A stretch of DNA of 14,956 nucleotides from Desulfovibrionaceae bacterium. GTDB lineage: Bacteria > Desulfobacterota > Desulfovibrionia > Desulfovibrionales > Desulfovibrionaceae. How positions within the stretch are numbered: the first letter of the stretch is position 1; each line of letters opens with the position of its first letter. The DNA is taken from NCBI GenBank assembly GCA_030539415.1, contig JAUNSE010000015.1, forward strand, positions 1-14,956. The letters run 5' to 3'. This document shows, piece by piece, positions 6,534-13,881 of this stretch. The notes below the pieces were generated by a model. The model had not been told where the DNA came from. It did not search any database and was given only the letters and a program-made list of their open reading frames with translations. The translations under genes were made by a program, and so were the position numbers.

Positions 6534-7616
6534 ATGCCCGGCAATACATTTGGCACGATTTTTCAGCTGACAACATTTGGTGAATCTCACGGCATGGCCG
6601 TGGGCGGAATACTCGACGGCTGCCCTGCGGGTCTGCCCCTGACGGAAGCGGACATGCAGAAGGCGCTGGACAAGCGCAAGCCCGGCGAAGGTCCCGCAGG
6701 CACTCCGCGCAAGGAGTCGGACACGGTGCACATCCTGTCCGGCGTCTTCGAGGGCCGCACCACGGGAACGCCCATCGCCTTCTGCGTCTACAACGAGAAT
6801 CAGCGTTCCTCCGACTACAGCAAGCTTCAGAATCTCTTCCGGCCCGGACACGCGGACTACGGCTTTTTCCAGAAGTTCGGACTGCGCGACCACCGCGGCG
6901 GCGGCCGTTCCTCCGGCCGCGAGACGATAGCCCGCGTGGCCGCCGGCGCCGTGGCGGACATCCTGCTGGCCGGAGCCGGCATCAGCGTCTATGCGGCCGC
7001 TGTGGAGCTCGGCGGCATTCCGGTCGGCTCCATAGAAATGGAGCATGCCCTGGAGCGCCCCTATTTCAGCGCCGACCCGGACATTGTCGAGGCCTGGGAC
7101 GCGCGGGTGCTCGAGGCCCGCAAGGAGCATGACACTCTGGGCGGCATCACTCGCGTAGAGATCCGCGGCGTGCCCGCCGGTCTCGGCGAGCCTGTCTTCG
7201 GCAAGCTGGACGGCGCTCTGGCCGGCGCTCTCATGAGCGTGGGCGCGGTCAAGGGCGTGGAGATTGGCGACGGCTTCGCCTCGGCCAGAACCACGGGCAG
7301 CCTGAACAACGACCCGATGCTTCCGGGCGGGCTTTTCGCCTCCAACCATGCCGGCGGCATTCTGGGGGGCATCTCTTCCGGCCAGGACATTGTGGTGCGC
7401 TGCGCGGTCAAGCCCATTTCGTCCATTCCGCGGCAGCAGCGCACCATCGACATCAACGGCGAGGCCGTTGACCTCGTGGTGGGTGGCAGGCACGACCTGT
7501 CGGCCATCCCCCGCTGCGTGCCGGTTCACAAGGCCATGGCCAGCCTGGTGATGGCCGACATGCTGCTTCTGCAGCGCAGGATGGGGAGGGGTGATGGTGC
7601 CTACAGACAGTTCTGA
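6534..7616 (+). CDS. aroC: Chorismate synthase
   Basis: Last step of the shikimate pathway: it converts EPSP to chorismate using reduced FMN. The 360-residue length is normal. The three family signatures are intact: GNTFGTIFQLTTFGESHG near the N-terminus with H19, GHADYG with H106 followed by RDHRGGGRSSGRET (about 118-131), and GGILGGISSGQDI toward the C-terminus. The frame is open upstream, but the ATG at 6534 with GGGGAG (6522-6526) about seven bases before it places the signature at residue 3, as in the family. Its end overlaps the start of recD2 by 23 bases, so the two genes are probably co-transcribed from the promoter at 6431. Confidence 0.97.
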   Translation: MPGNTFGTIFQLTTFGESHGMAVGGILDGCPAGLPLTEADMQKALDKRKPGEGPAGTPRKESDTVHILSGVFEGRTTGTPIAFCVYNENQRSSDYSKLQNLFRPGHADYGFFQKFGLRDHRGGGRSSGRETIARVAAGAVADILLAGAGISVYAAAVELGGIPVGSIEMEHALERPYFSADPDIVEAWDARVLEARKEHDTLGGITRVEIRGVPAGLGEPVFGKLDGALAGALMSVGAVKGVEIGDGFASARTTGSLNNDPMLPGGLFASNHAGGILGGISSGQDIVVRCAVKPISSIPRQQRTIDINGEAVDLVVGGRHDLSAIPRCVPVHKAMASLVMADMLLLQRRMGRGDGAYRQF

Positions 7617-9939
7617 AAGGAGCAGGCCGGGCAGCCTTGTCCCGCAGACCGAGGCAAAGCCCGGAGAAGTGAGCTTCAGCGGGTCCGTTGACCGCGTCAT
7701 TTTTGAAAACACCGAGAACGGCTTCGCCATACTGCGCGTGACGCCTGACAGCAAGGAGGCCGGCCGCGGCGGCATTCCCCTGCAGGGAGTGACCTGCGTG
7801 GGCACGCTGCTGAATCCCAAGGGGAGCATGCGCCTGCGCTTCACGGGCAGGTTTGTCAACAATGCCCGCTACGGGAGGCAGTTTGCCTTCGATTCGGCCG
7901 TGGAGCAGGTGCCGGCCAGCGAGGCCGGACTCATCGGCTACCTGTCGTCCGGCCTCATCAAGGGCATGGGCGCCGAAATGGCCCAGCGCGTGGTGCAGGC
8001 CTTCGGCGCAGACACCATGCGCATTCTTGACGAGGAGCCAGAAAGACTGCTGTCCGTGCGCGGCATAGGGACCAAGGTGCTCGCCGGCATCAGGGAAAGC
8101 TGGAACAAGCACCGCGGCATCAGCAGTCTCATGCAGTTCCTTCAGCCGCACGGGATCTCCTCGGCCTACGGCGTGCGCATCTACAACGAGTACGGCGTGC
8201 GCGCCCTGGAGATGGTGCGCGAGAATCCCTACCGCCTGGCCATGGACATACGCGGCATAGGCTTTGCCACTGCCGATGCCATAGCCGAAAAGCTCGGCGT
8301 GCCGAGAGACTCCCCGCTCAGGGTGCAGGGAGCGGTGCTCTATGTCCTGCAGAAGGCTTCGGACAACGGCGACGTCTTCCTGCCGCGCAGCGTCCTGCTG
8401 GATCGGATTGAAACCGAACTCCATCTTGATCCCGGTCTGGTGCCGCCCGCCCTTGAGGCGCTGGAACTGGACAAGCGCATCGTGGTGGACGGCGAGGAGC
8501 TGACGCCGGAAGAGAACGGCGGTCGCAGGGGGGACTGCGCCGTCTATCTGGCCGCGCATCATCACTGCGAGGCCAGGACCGCCTACTACCTGGAGCGTCT
8601 GCAGATGATGCCCCGCAACGTGTCCTTCAAGGATGCGGACGCGCAGGTCAGAATGGTGCTGGAGCAGCATCAGCCGAGACTGGCCGCAGCTCAGGTGGAA
8701 GCCGTGCGCATGGCCGCCAGAAGCAAGGTCATGGTGCTGACGGGCGGGCCTGGAACCGGCAAGACCACCATCATCAAGGCCATCATCAGCCTGTACGCGC
8801 AGGTGACCAGCCGCATCAGCCTCGCCGCGCCGACCGGGCGCGCGGCCAAGCGCATGGCCGAGGCCACGGGAATGGAGGCGAGCACCCTGCACCGCATGCT
8901 GGAATTCAATCCCGTCGACAACACCTTCGAGCGCAACGAGGACCAGCCTCTGGCCTGCGACCTGCTGATTGTGGACGAGGCCAGCATGATGGACGCGCTG
9001 CTCTTCTACTATCTCATGAAGGCTGTTCCCAGCGGGTGCACGGTCATTCTGGTGGGCGACATCTATCAGCTGCCTTCGGTGGGGCCGGGGGCCGTCCTTG
9101 CCGACATCATCAATTCGGGCAAGGTGCCGGTCACACGACTCAACGAGATTTTCCGCCAGGCCAGCACAAGCGCCATTGTGTCCAATGCCCACACGATCAA
9201 CAGCGGAAGGGTGCCCACCCTTGTCCGACCGTGGGAGGAGGAGACGGACTTCTACTTCAGGCCCTGCACGGATGCCGAACTGGCCGCCCCGGATCTGGTC
9301 TCCCTGATCTGCAGCGAGATACCGGCCAGATTCAAGCTGGATCCCTTCAGGGACATCCAGCTGCTCACCCCCATGCACAAGGGGGCCGTGGGAACGCAGA
9401 ACATGAACAGACTGCTGCAGGAGGCGCTCAATCCCGTGCCTCCGGCGCCGCAGGAGGGGGGACCGGCTCAGGGCAGGAAGGAATTTGTCCAGCTTCGGAG
9501 AGGCGACGCTGTCTACCGTGTCGGCGACAAGGTCATGCAGATCAAGAACAACTACAGCAAGGACGTCTTCAACGGCGACCTTGGTGTCATCAGCGACATC
9601 GATCGGGAGATGAAGCTGGTCGCCGTGGATTTTGAGGGCGTGGGGACAAGGCAGTACGAAATGAGCGAGATGGACGAACTTGTGCTTGCCTATGCCATAT
9701 CCATTCACAAGTCCCAGGGTTCGGAATATCCTGCCGTCGTGGTGCCTCTCTTCATGCAGCATTTCGTGATGCTGCAGCGCAATCTGCTCTACACGGCAAT
9801 CACGCGCGGCAAGAAGCTTGTGGTGGTTGTCGGCGATCCCAGCGCCCTGGCCCGCGCCGTGGGCAATGCCTCGGTCAGGCGCCGCTTCACCAGACTGGCC
9901 TGGCGTCTGAGCTCGTACATTCCGGCACCAGGCGCCTGA
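7594..9939 (+). CDS. recD2: RecD2-type SF1B DNA helicase (RecD/TraA family)
   Basis: This 781-residue ATP-dependent 5'-3' helicase is known in the family to act in DNA repair and replication-fork maintenance without RecBC. The N-terminal OB-like region (about 20-90) and helix-hairpin-helix segments (LLSVRGIGTKVLAGI and DIRGIGFATADAIAEKLGV) are the extension that distinguishes RecD2 from RecD. Walker A is GGPGTGKTT (384-392) and Walker B is LLIVDEAS (D461, E462). GDIYQLPSVGPG, IHKSQGSEY and LLYTAITRGKKLV are helicase motifs III to VI. No recB or recC is near. The ATG at 7594 lies close after GGGGAGGGG (7583-7590), with nearby GTG codons at 7591 and 7597 as alternatives. It overlaps aroC by 23 bases. 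Confidence 0.94.
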   Translation: MVPTDSSERSRPGSLVPQTEAKPGEVSFSGSVDRVIFENTENGFAILRVTPDSKEAGRGGIPLQGVTCVGTLLNPKGSMRLRFTGRFVNNARYGRQFAFDSAVEQVPASEAGLIGYLSSGLIKGMGAEMAQRVVQAFGADTMRILDEEPERLLSVRGIGTKVLAGIRESWNKHRGISSLMQFLQPHGISSAYGVRIYNEYGVRALEMVRENPYRLAMDIRGIGFATADAIAEKLGVPRDSPLRVQGAVLYVLQKASDNGDVFLPRSVLLDRIETELHLDPGLVPPALEALELDKRIVVDGEELTPEENGGRRGDCAVYLAAHHHCEARTAYYLERLQMMPRNVSFKDADAQVRMVLEQHQPRLAAAQVEAVRMAARSKVMVLTGGPGTGKTTIIKAIISLYAQVTSRISLAAPTGRAAKRMAEATGMEASTLHRMLEFNPVDNTFERNEDQPLACDLLIVDEASMMDALLFYYLMKAVPSGCTVILVGDIYQLPSVGPGAVLADIINSGKVPVTRLNEIFRQASTSAIVSNAHTINSGRVPTLVRPWEEETDFYFRPCTDAELAAPDLVSLICSEIPARFKLDPFRDIQLLTPMHKGAVGTQNMNRLLQEALNPVPPAPQEGGPAQGRKEFVQLRRGDAVYRVGDKVMQIKNNYSKDVFNGDLGVISDIDREMKLVAVDFEGVGTRQYEMSEMDELVLAYAISIHKSQGSEYPAVVVPLFMQHFVMLQRNLLYTAITRGKKLVVVVGDPSALARAVGNASVRRRFTRLAWRLSSYIPAPGA

Positions 9940-9950
9940 TCGGGAATTTT

Positions 9951-10011
9951 CGGAGCGAAAGCCTGAGGTGAGCATGCCTCTCCGCATGCTCACCGCCGGC
10001 GGCCCGCTCCG
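9951..10011 (+). terminator. Nested perfect hairpin after recD2
   Basis: GGTGAGCATGC (9967-9977) and GCATGCTCACC (9984-9994) form an 11-bp perfect stem with a six-base loop. This is enclosed by CGGAGCG (9951-9957) and CGCTCCG (10005-10011). The structure begins 12 bases after the recD2 stop and sits before the merR-type gene. No T-run follows, so it may be a factor-dependent or weak terminator, or a regulatory site for the next gene. The rest of the 149-base gap (9940-10088) holds no gene and no convincing promoter. Confidence 0.5.
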
Positions 10012-10088
10012 TGCTCCCCGCGGTCCGCGCGACCCGCAGGCGCGTTCTTTCTCCCCTATGAAGCGGGCGCGGCCCAAGGAGTGCAGTC

Positions 10089-10940
10089 ATGTCCCGGGAA
10101 AAACGGTATTCCATTGGAGAGATGAGCGAGATCTGCAAAATTTCCAAGAAGACACTTCGTTATTATGACGAAATAGGCATTGTGACGCCATGCAGAAATG
10201 ATTACAACAACTATAGGTATTATACTGAGGATGCTCTTCTTTCTGTGCTTGTTCTCAAATACTACAAGCAGATGGGTTTTACACTGAATGAGATGCGCTC
10301 TTTTTTTGAAGGAGCGATTCCCAACATATACAATGAAATAAGTGCGTCATTTCAGAAGAAAATCGCCGAGCTGACTCAGGAAAAACAGAAGATAGAAAAT
10401 CAGCATGCTTCTGTCTGCGGCTGGTACGATCTTATCCGCGAAGCGCAGATGGTCATCGAGAACAATATCCACGAAGTTTCCGTGAGATATGTCGAGCCTT
10501 CGAAGTATATCTATCTTGATTATCAATACAATAATGATATCAAATCGATTATCATCAATCTTGATTTCACAAATTTTGTCGAGAAACAGGAGAACATGAT
10601 TGTTGGCCCTGTCATTGTCCAGTTCAGTTCTTTTGATGAACGGCTCAATGACCGTCCGCAGCCTGTCAGGCTGATGCAGAAGACGCTGCTTCCCTGTGCG
10701 GATGCCGTCAGCGACGTCATCGGGGGCACTGTCATGGCGAGCTGCTATCACATAGGCTGCATCGACGGCATCGGCTCCGCCTACCGCCGCATTGCCCGGT
10801 GGGCCGAGCAGCAGGGCTACTGCCTGGGCAAGGGCAGCTACGAGCGCTACGTGACCGACTACTGGACCACGAGCAACAGCGAGCAGCATGTCACCGAGGT
10901 GATGGTCGCCATACACCGCCGCTGCGAGTCCTCCGTCTGA
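10089..10940 (+). CDS. MerR-family transcriptional regulator with BmrR/GyrI-like effector domain
   Basis: This 283-residue regulator starts at an ATG with AAGGAG (10076-10081) seven bases upstream. Residues 7-75 are a MerR winged helix (YSIGEMSEICKISKKTLRYY, then DEIG and NNYRYYTEDAL). Residues of about 85-110 look like the dimer coiled coil (FQKKIAELTQEKQKIENQ). The rest resembles effector-binding GyrI-like domains, ending in a GSYERYVTDYWTTSNSEQHV stretch followed by TEVMVAI. Such proteins bind organic cations or drugs and activate efflux genes. An EmrE-like pump is encoded next but convergently, so regulation of it is only a guess. Composition is odd: 10501-10560 has 15 G/C of 60, while 10801-10860 has 41 of 60, with the switch near 10650, and codon use changes with it. 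This suggests a transferred or mosaic gene. Confidence 0.88.
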   Translation: MSREKRYSIGEMSEICKISKKTLRYYDEIGIVTPCRNDYNNYRYYTEDALLSVLVLKYYKQMGFTLNEMRSFFEGAIPNIYNEISASFQKKIAELTQEKQKIENQHASVCGWYDLIREAQMVIENNIHEVSVRYVEPSKYIYLDYQYNNDIKSIIINLDFTNFVEKQENMIVGPVIVQFSSFDERLNDRPQPVRLMQKTLLPCADAVSDVIGGTVMASCYHIGCIDGIGSAYRRIARWAEQQGYCLGKGSYERYVTDYWTTSNSEQHVTEVMVAIHRRCESSV

Positions 10941-10979
10941 GTGACATGCATCCGGCCGTTCCGCGGGGAACGGAACAGA

Positions 10980-11012
10980 AGAGCCTCCGTGGATGGAATC
11001 CACGGAGGCTCT
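10980..11012. terminator. Strong bidirectional terminator hairpin
   Basis: AGAGCCTCCGTGG (10980-10992) and CCACGGAGGCTCT (11000-11012) are perfect 13-bp arms with a seven-base loop. The hairpin lies in the gap between two convergent genes, the merR-type gene and the SMR gene. Only short T-runs flank it (CTGATTTG on the plus strand). Position and stem strength make it the likely shared terminator. The remainder of 10941-11056 holds no gene. Confidence 0.8.
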
Positions 11013-11056
11013 CTGATTTGAAGCGGATGGCCGGCCGGGGGAAGGCCAGGCCGCCG

Positions 11057-11386
11057 CTACAGTTCCATGGTATGCGAGAAGAGCCGCATGATGGCCACGC
11101 CGGCGATGATCATCGCCAGACCTATAATGGCCGGAAGGTCAAGTTTCTGGTGAAAGAAAAACCAGCCCACCAGAGAGACGACAACCACGCCAATGCCGGA
11201 CCACAGGGCGTACGCGATGCCGACCGGCACATATCTGACAACAATGGACAGCAGGTAGAATGCCAGGGCGTATCCTCCGATGCAGAGCAGGGAAGGAAGA
11301 AGGCGCGTGAACCCCTGGGTTTCCTTGAGGGCGGATGTCGCCACAATTTCTGAGGCAATGGCAACAAGAAGCATGAGCCAGTGCAT
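11057..11386 (-). CDS. EmrE-like small multidrug resistance (SMR) efflux protein
   Basis: This 109-residue inner-membrane protein has four hydrophobic segments, the standard SMR size. The essential membrane glutamate is E13 in AIASEIVATSALK (E14 in EmrE). The motifs GIAYALWSGIG and HQKLDLPAIIGLAMIIAGV match the drug-exporting Qac/EmrE type rather than guanidinium exporters. It would exchange cationic compounds for protons and works as a dimer. The ATG at 11386 has only a weak GAGA ribosome element. It lies 27 bases after gcvH on the same strand, so it is probably the last gene of the OsmC-lpd-gcvH transcript, ending at the hairpin at 10980-11012. Substrate is unknown. Confidence 0.9.
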   Translation of the reverse strand: MHWLMLLVAIASEIVATSALKETQGFTRLLPSLLCIGGYALAFYLLSIVVRYVPVGIAYALWSGIGVVVVSLVGWFFFHQKLDLPAIIGLAMIIAGVAIMRLFSHTMEL

Positions 11387-11413
11387 GCGGATCTCGCTTG
11401 GTAAAGGTGAACG

Positions 11414-11809
11414 CTAGCCCAGGGTCGCGCGGTACTGCTCGGCCGTCAGCAGGGCATCGGCATCGGCGGGGCTGGCCGCGTTGATGCGGATCATCCAGCC
11501 CTGCTCGTATGCGGAGACATTGACAAGGGTGGGAGTGCTCTCAAGCTCCTCGTTTGCTTCGGCGACGGTGCCGGCGACGGGCATGTAGAGCGCGTTGACG
11601 GACTTGAGGGATTCGACGCTGCCGAACTCCTCGCCGGCCGCGAATTCGCTGCCCGCGGAGGGCAGGTCCACAAAGGCAATCTCGCCCAGCTGATCCTGGG
11701 CAAAGTCGCTGATGCCGACAAGCCAGCTGTCGCCATCGGCCTTGATCCAGACATGTTCGGCCGTGTAGCGGCGGTCATCGGGCAGGTTCAGTTCGTTGAG
11801 TTCTTTCAT
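11414..11809 (-). CDS. gcvH: Glycine cleavage system H-type lipoyl carrier protein
   Basis: This 131-residue lipoyl-domain protein carries the lipoyl group on K69 in SVESLKSVNALYMPVAG, corresponding to the ESVKA site of GcvH. The N-terminus (RRYTAEHVWIK), the core GISDFAQDQLGEIAFVDLP and the C-terminus (GWMIRI) match full-length GcvH. In the glycine cleavage or reductive glycine pathway it shuttles aminomethyl and electrons among P, T and L proteins. Here P and T proteins are absent; its neighbours are lpdA (40 bases upstream) and an OsmC protein. It may thus serve as an electron carrier outside glycine metabolism, or work with P and T encoded elsewhere. AAGGAT lies seven bases before the ATG, with a GGCC-TTGA-GGCC hairpin (11827-11838) just upstream of it. 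Confidence 0.95.
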   Translation of the reverse strand: MKELNELNLPDDRRYTAEHVWIKADGDSWLVGISDFAQDQLGEIAFVDLPSAGSEFAAGEEFGSVESLKSVNALYMPVAGTVAEANEELESTPTLVNVSAYEQGWMIRINAASPADADALLTAEQYRATLG

Positions 11810-11849
11810 TGCTGTATCCTTGCGTCGGCCTTGAGGCCGTCGATATCGA

Positions 11850-13271
11850 TCAGGCGTTTTCCTTCAGGAGCAGAGCGGCTTCATACAGCCCTTCCGCCAG
11901 AGTGGGGTGAGCGTGAATGGTGCCGGTCAGCTGCTCCACCGTCAGACCGCCGGTCACGGCCAGAGCCGCTTCGGCAACCATGTCTGAAGCATGCGCGCCG
12001 GCGATGTGGGCGCCGAGCACGCGGCCGGTCCGCGCGTCGGCCACAAGCTTGAAGAAGCCGGGGAGCTCGGCCATGGCCTGGGCCTTGCCAAGCTCGCGCA
12101 TCTGGAAGGTGGCGCAGCGCACATCAAGTCCCTGCTCGCGGGCCTGCTGCTCGCTCAGGCCCACGCAGCCGACCTCGGGAGAGGTGAACACGCCGGAGGG
12201 CATGGCATCGTAGCGCATGACGCGGGGGGAGCCGCACAGGCTCTCCACAACGCACAGAGCCTCCATGGAGGCCGCATGGGCCAGCATGACATGGCTCGGG
12301 CCGAGCACGTCGCCGATGGCATAGACCTCGGGCAGAGATGTCCGCAGCTGTTCATCTACAACGATCCACCCCCGTCTGTCGACCTCTATGCCCGCTTCCT
12401 GCAGTCCTAGCCCCTCGGTCGAGGGGGCTCGGCCCACTGTCACCAGCACCATGTCGGCCTCCACGGCCGCCTCCTTCAGCTGGGCCGGCGTCGGCTTGTC
12501 CACGAAGGGGGACACGGTCAGGGTGGCGCGAACCACGTTGTCCTCGACGCGCACATCCTTGAGCGTGCGGCCCAGTTCGCAGGTGATGCGGCGCTTCTTC
12601 ATTTCGCGCTGCAGCAGCGTGCTGACGTCGGCATCGGTGGACGGCATGGGCAGAAGGCGGTTCTGGCCTTCGACCACGGTGACCTGGGCGCCGAACGTGC
12701 GGTAGATGAAGGCCATTTCGCAGCCGATGACACCGCCGCCCACAATGATGAGGCGCTCCGGTATCCTGTCCAGCTGCAGGGCGTCGTCGCTGCTGAGGAT
12801 ATGGCTGTGATCGAAGGCGAGTCCGGGGAGCTGGGCGACTCTGGAGCCGGTGGCGATGATGAGCGCGTCGTTCTCGACGGTTTCCACGCTGCCGTCGGCA
12901 GCGGTGATTTCCACATGGCGGGCATCGGCAATGCGGCCGTGCCCGAGGCACAGGCGGACCTTCAGTTTCGCGCAGGCCTTTTCCAGACCGCCGCGCAGGG
13001 TGGCCATGACCTTTTCCTTGCGGGCCAGCACGGCTGCGGGATCCACTTTGGGCGTCCCCTCGCAGGAGATGCCGAATTCCGCCAGGCGCAGGGCTGTTTC
13101 AAGCGCTTCGGCAGAGGCCTTGAGAGTCTTGGTGGGAATGCAGCCAGAATTGAGACAGGTGCCCCCCATGCGGGAGGCTTCGATCAGAGTGACCTCCATC
13201 CCGGCCCGGGCGGCGGCAAAGGCGGCCGTATAGCCTCCGGGGCCGCCGCCGATTACAGTCAGACGCTTCAT
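11850..13271 (-). CDS. lpdA: Dihydrolipoyl dehydrogenase (E3 / L protein)
   Basis: This 473-residue FAD-dependent disulfide oxidoreductase moves electrons between dihydrolipoyl groups and NAD. The FAD-binding VIGGGPGGYTAA is at 6-17. The redox disulfide is C39/C44 in GGTCLNSGCIPTK, the NAD-site VGGGVIGCE is near 180, the second FAD motif is YAIGDV, and the catalytic H455 and E460 lie in HAHPTLAE. HAHPTLAE is typical of lipoamide dehydrogenases as opposed to mercuric or glutathione reductases. The frame is open upstream to 13313, but the ATG at 13271 has GGGAG six bases before it and starts at the standard MKRLTVIGGG. It begins 13 bases after the OsmC stop and is followed by gcvH, so the three are very probably one operon. 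Confidence 0.95.
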   Translation of the reverse strand: MKRLTVIGGGPGGYTAAFAAARAGMEVTLIEASRMGGTCLNSGCIPTKTLKASAEALETALRLAEFGISCEGTPKVDPAAVLARKEKVMATLRGGLEKACAKLKVRLCLGHGRIADARHVEITAADGSVETVENDALIIATGSRVAQLPGLAFDHSHILSSDDALQLDRIPERLIIVGGGVIGCEMAFIYRTFGAQVTVVEGQNRLLPMPSTDADVSTLLQREMKKRRITCELGRTLKDVRVEDNVVRATLTVSPFVDKPTPAQLKEAAVEADMVLVTVGRAPSTEGLGLQEAGIEVDRRGWIVVDEQLRTSLPEVYAIGDVLGPSHVMLAHAASMEALCVVESLCGSPRVMRYDAMPSGVFTSPEVGCVGLSEQQAREQGLDVRCATFQMRELGKAQAMAELPGFFKLVADARTGRVLGAHIAGAHASDMVAEAALAVTGGLTVEQLTGTIHAHPTLAEGLYEAALLLKENA

Positions 13272-13284
13272 GTGCCGCTCCCGC

Positions 13285-13725
13285 CTAGTCGTCTTCGTCG
13301 CAGACAAGATCAAGATTGTAGGTCATCTTGATGCCGGCTTCGAGAGAGCCGGTCACAAGGCAGCCCTGCTTCATGATCTTTTCCACGCGGTCAAAGATGA
13401 ATTCGTATTCGGCATCCATGTAGACGGTGACATCCAGGGTGATGGCCGTGACCCTGCCGCGGCCCTTTTCATCCGTTCCGGTTTCGAGGGTGGCCTTGCC
13501 GGCGATCCTGTCGTATTTGGCATTGCGGGCATCAAGCGCCTTGTCCAGAGCGGCGCAGTAGCAGTAGAGGGCAGAGGCGGCCAGCAGCTTCTTGGCCGTG
13601 CCGGCGCGTTCGTCGGCGCTCAGCTTTTCGGAATCGATGTGAACAGTGCCGAGGGCGCCGGACTCCATGTCCAGGTCGATGACGCCGCCCTTGCGGGTGA
13701 GAGAGACATTCAGTTCGTGGGACAT
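13285..13725 (-). CDS. OsmC/Ohr-family protein, putative thiol-dependent hydroperoxide reductase
   Basis: This 146-residue protein has the OsmC fold pattern: an N-terminal beta region, a helix bearing cysteines (LLAASALYCYCAALDKAL, C55 and C57), and a second conserved cysteine, C122, in KQGCLVTGSLEAGI. This matches the peroxidatic plus resolving pair of Ohr/OsmC, although it belongs to a more divergent branch and peroxidase activity is not proven. A fourth cysteine is near the C-terminus (C142). The ATG at 13725 has GGGAGGAAGG just upstream, better than an in-frame start at 13749. It is the first gene of the lpdA-gcvH cluster and lies about 48 bases after the predicted sigma-54 start site. 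Ohr enzymes are reduced by lipoyl proteins and Lpd, which fits its neighbours. Confidence 0.85.
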   Translation of the reverse strand: MSHELNVSLTRKGGVIDLDMESGALGTVHIDSEKLSADERAGTAKKLLAASALYCYCAALDKALDARNAKYDRIAGKATLETGTDEKGRGRVTAITLDVTVYMDAEYEFIFDRVEKIMKQGCLVTGSLEAGIKMTYNLDLVCDEDD

Positions 13726-13782
13726 ACCTTCCTCCCGAAATTTGCACATGCCTGTGCTTGTTTGTGATTCTGTGTTTTAAAT

Positions 13783-13799
13783 ATGCAATAAAAATGCCA
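13783..13799 (-). promoter_or_regulatory. Sigma-54 (-24/-12) promoter of the OsmC-lpdA-gcvH operon
   Basis: Read on the minus strand this is TGGCAT-TTTTA-TTGCAT. The GG and GC dinucleotides are separated by exactly ten bases, as required by the consensus TGGCAC-N5-TTGCW; only the sixth base differs in the conserved part. The predicted start is near 13773, giving a leader of about 48 bases to the OsmC ATG. A PAS-AAA+ sigma-54 activator is encoded divergently. Confidence 0.78.
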
Positions 13800-13881
13800 C
13801 TCTGCGCGCCTGCCTGATATGGGTGCGGATGACTCTGCCGCGCGGAAACAGCAGAAATGGAGAAGAGGTATGTCTGTTCGG

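Noticed and set aside
7594..9939. RecD subunit of RecBCD
   Set aside because: No recB or recC is adjacent, and the N-terminal OB-like and helix-hairpin-helix extension points to RecD2.
7453..10077. Very long minus-strand open frame (874 codons) opposite recD2
   Set aside because: It is a composition shadow of a clearly recognisable helicase on the plus strand; the translation has no recognisable domain and runs into aroC.
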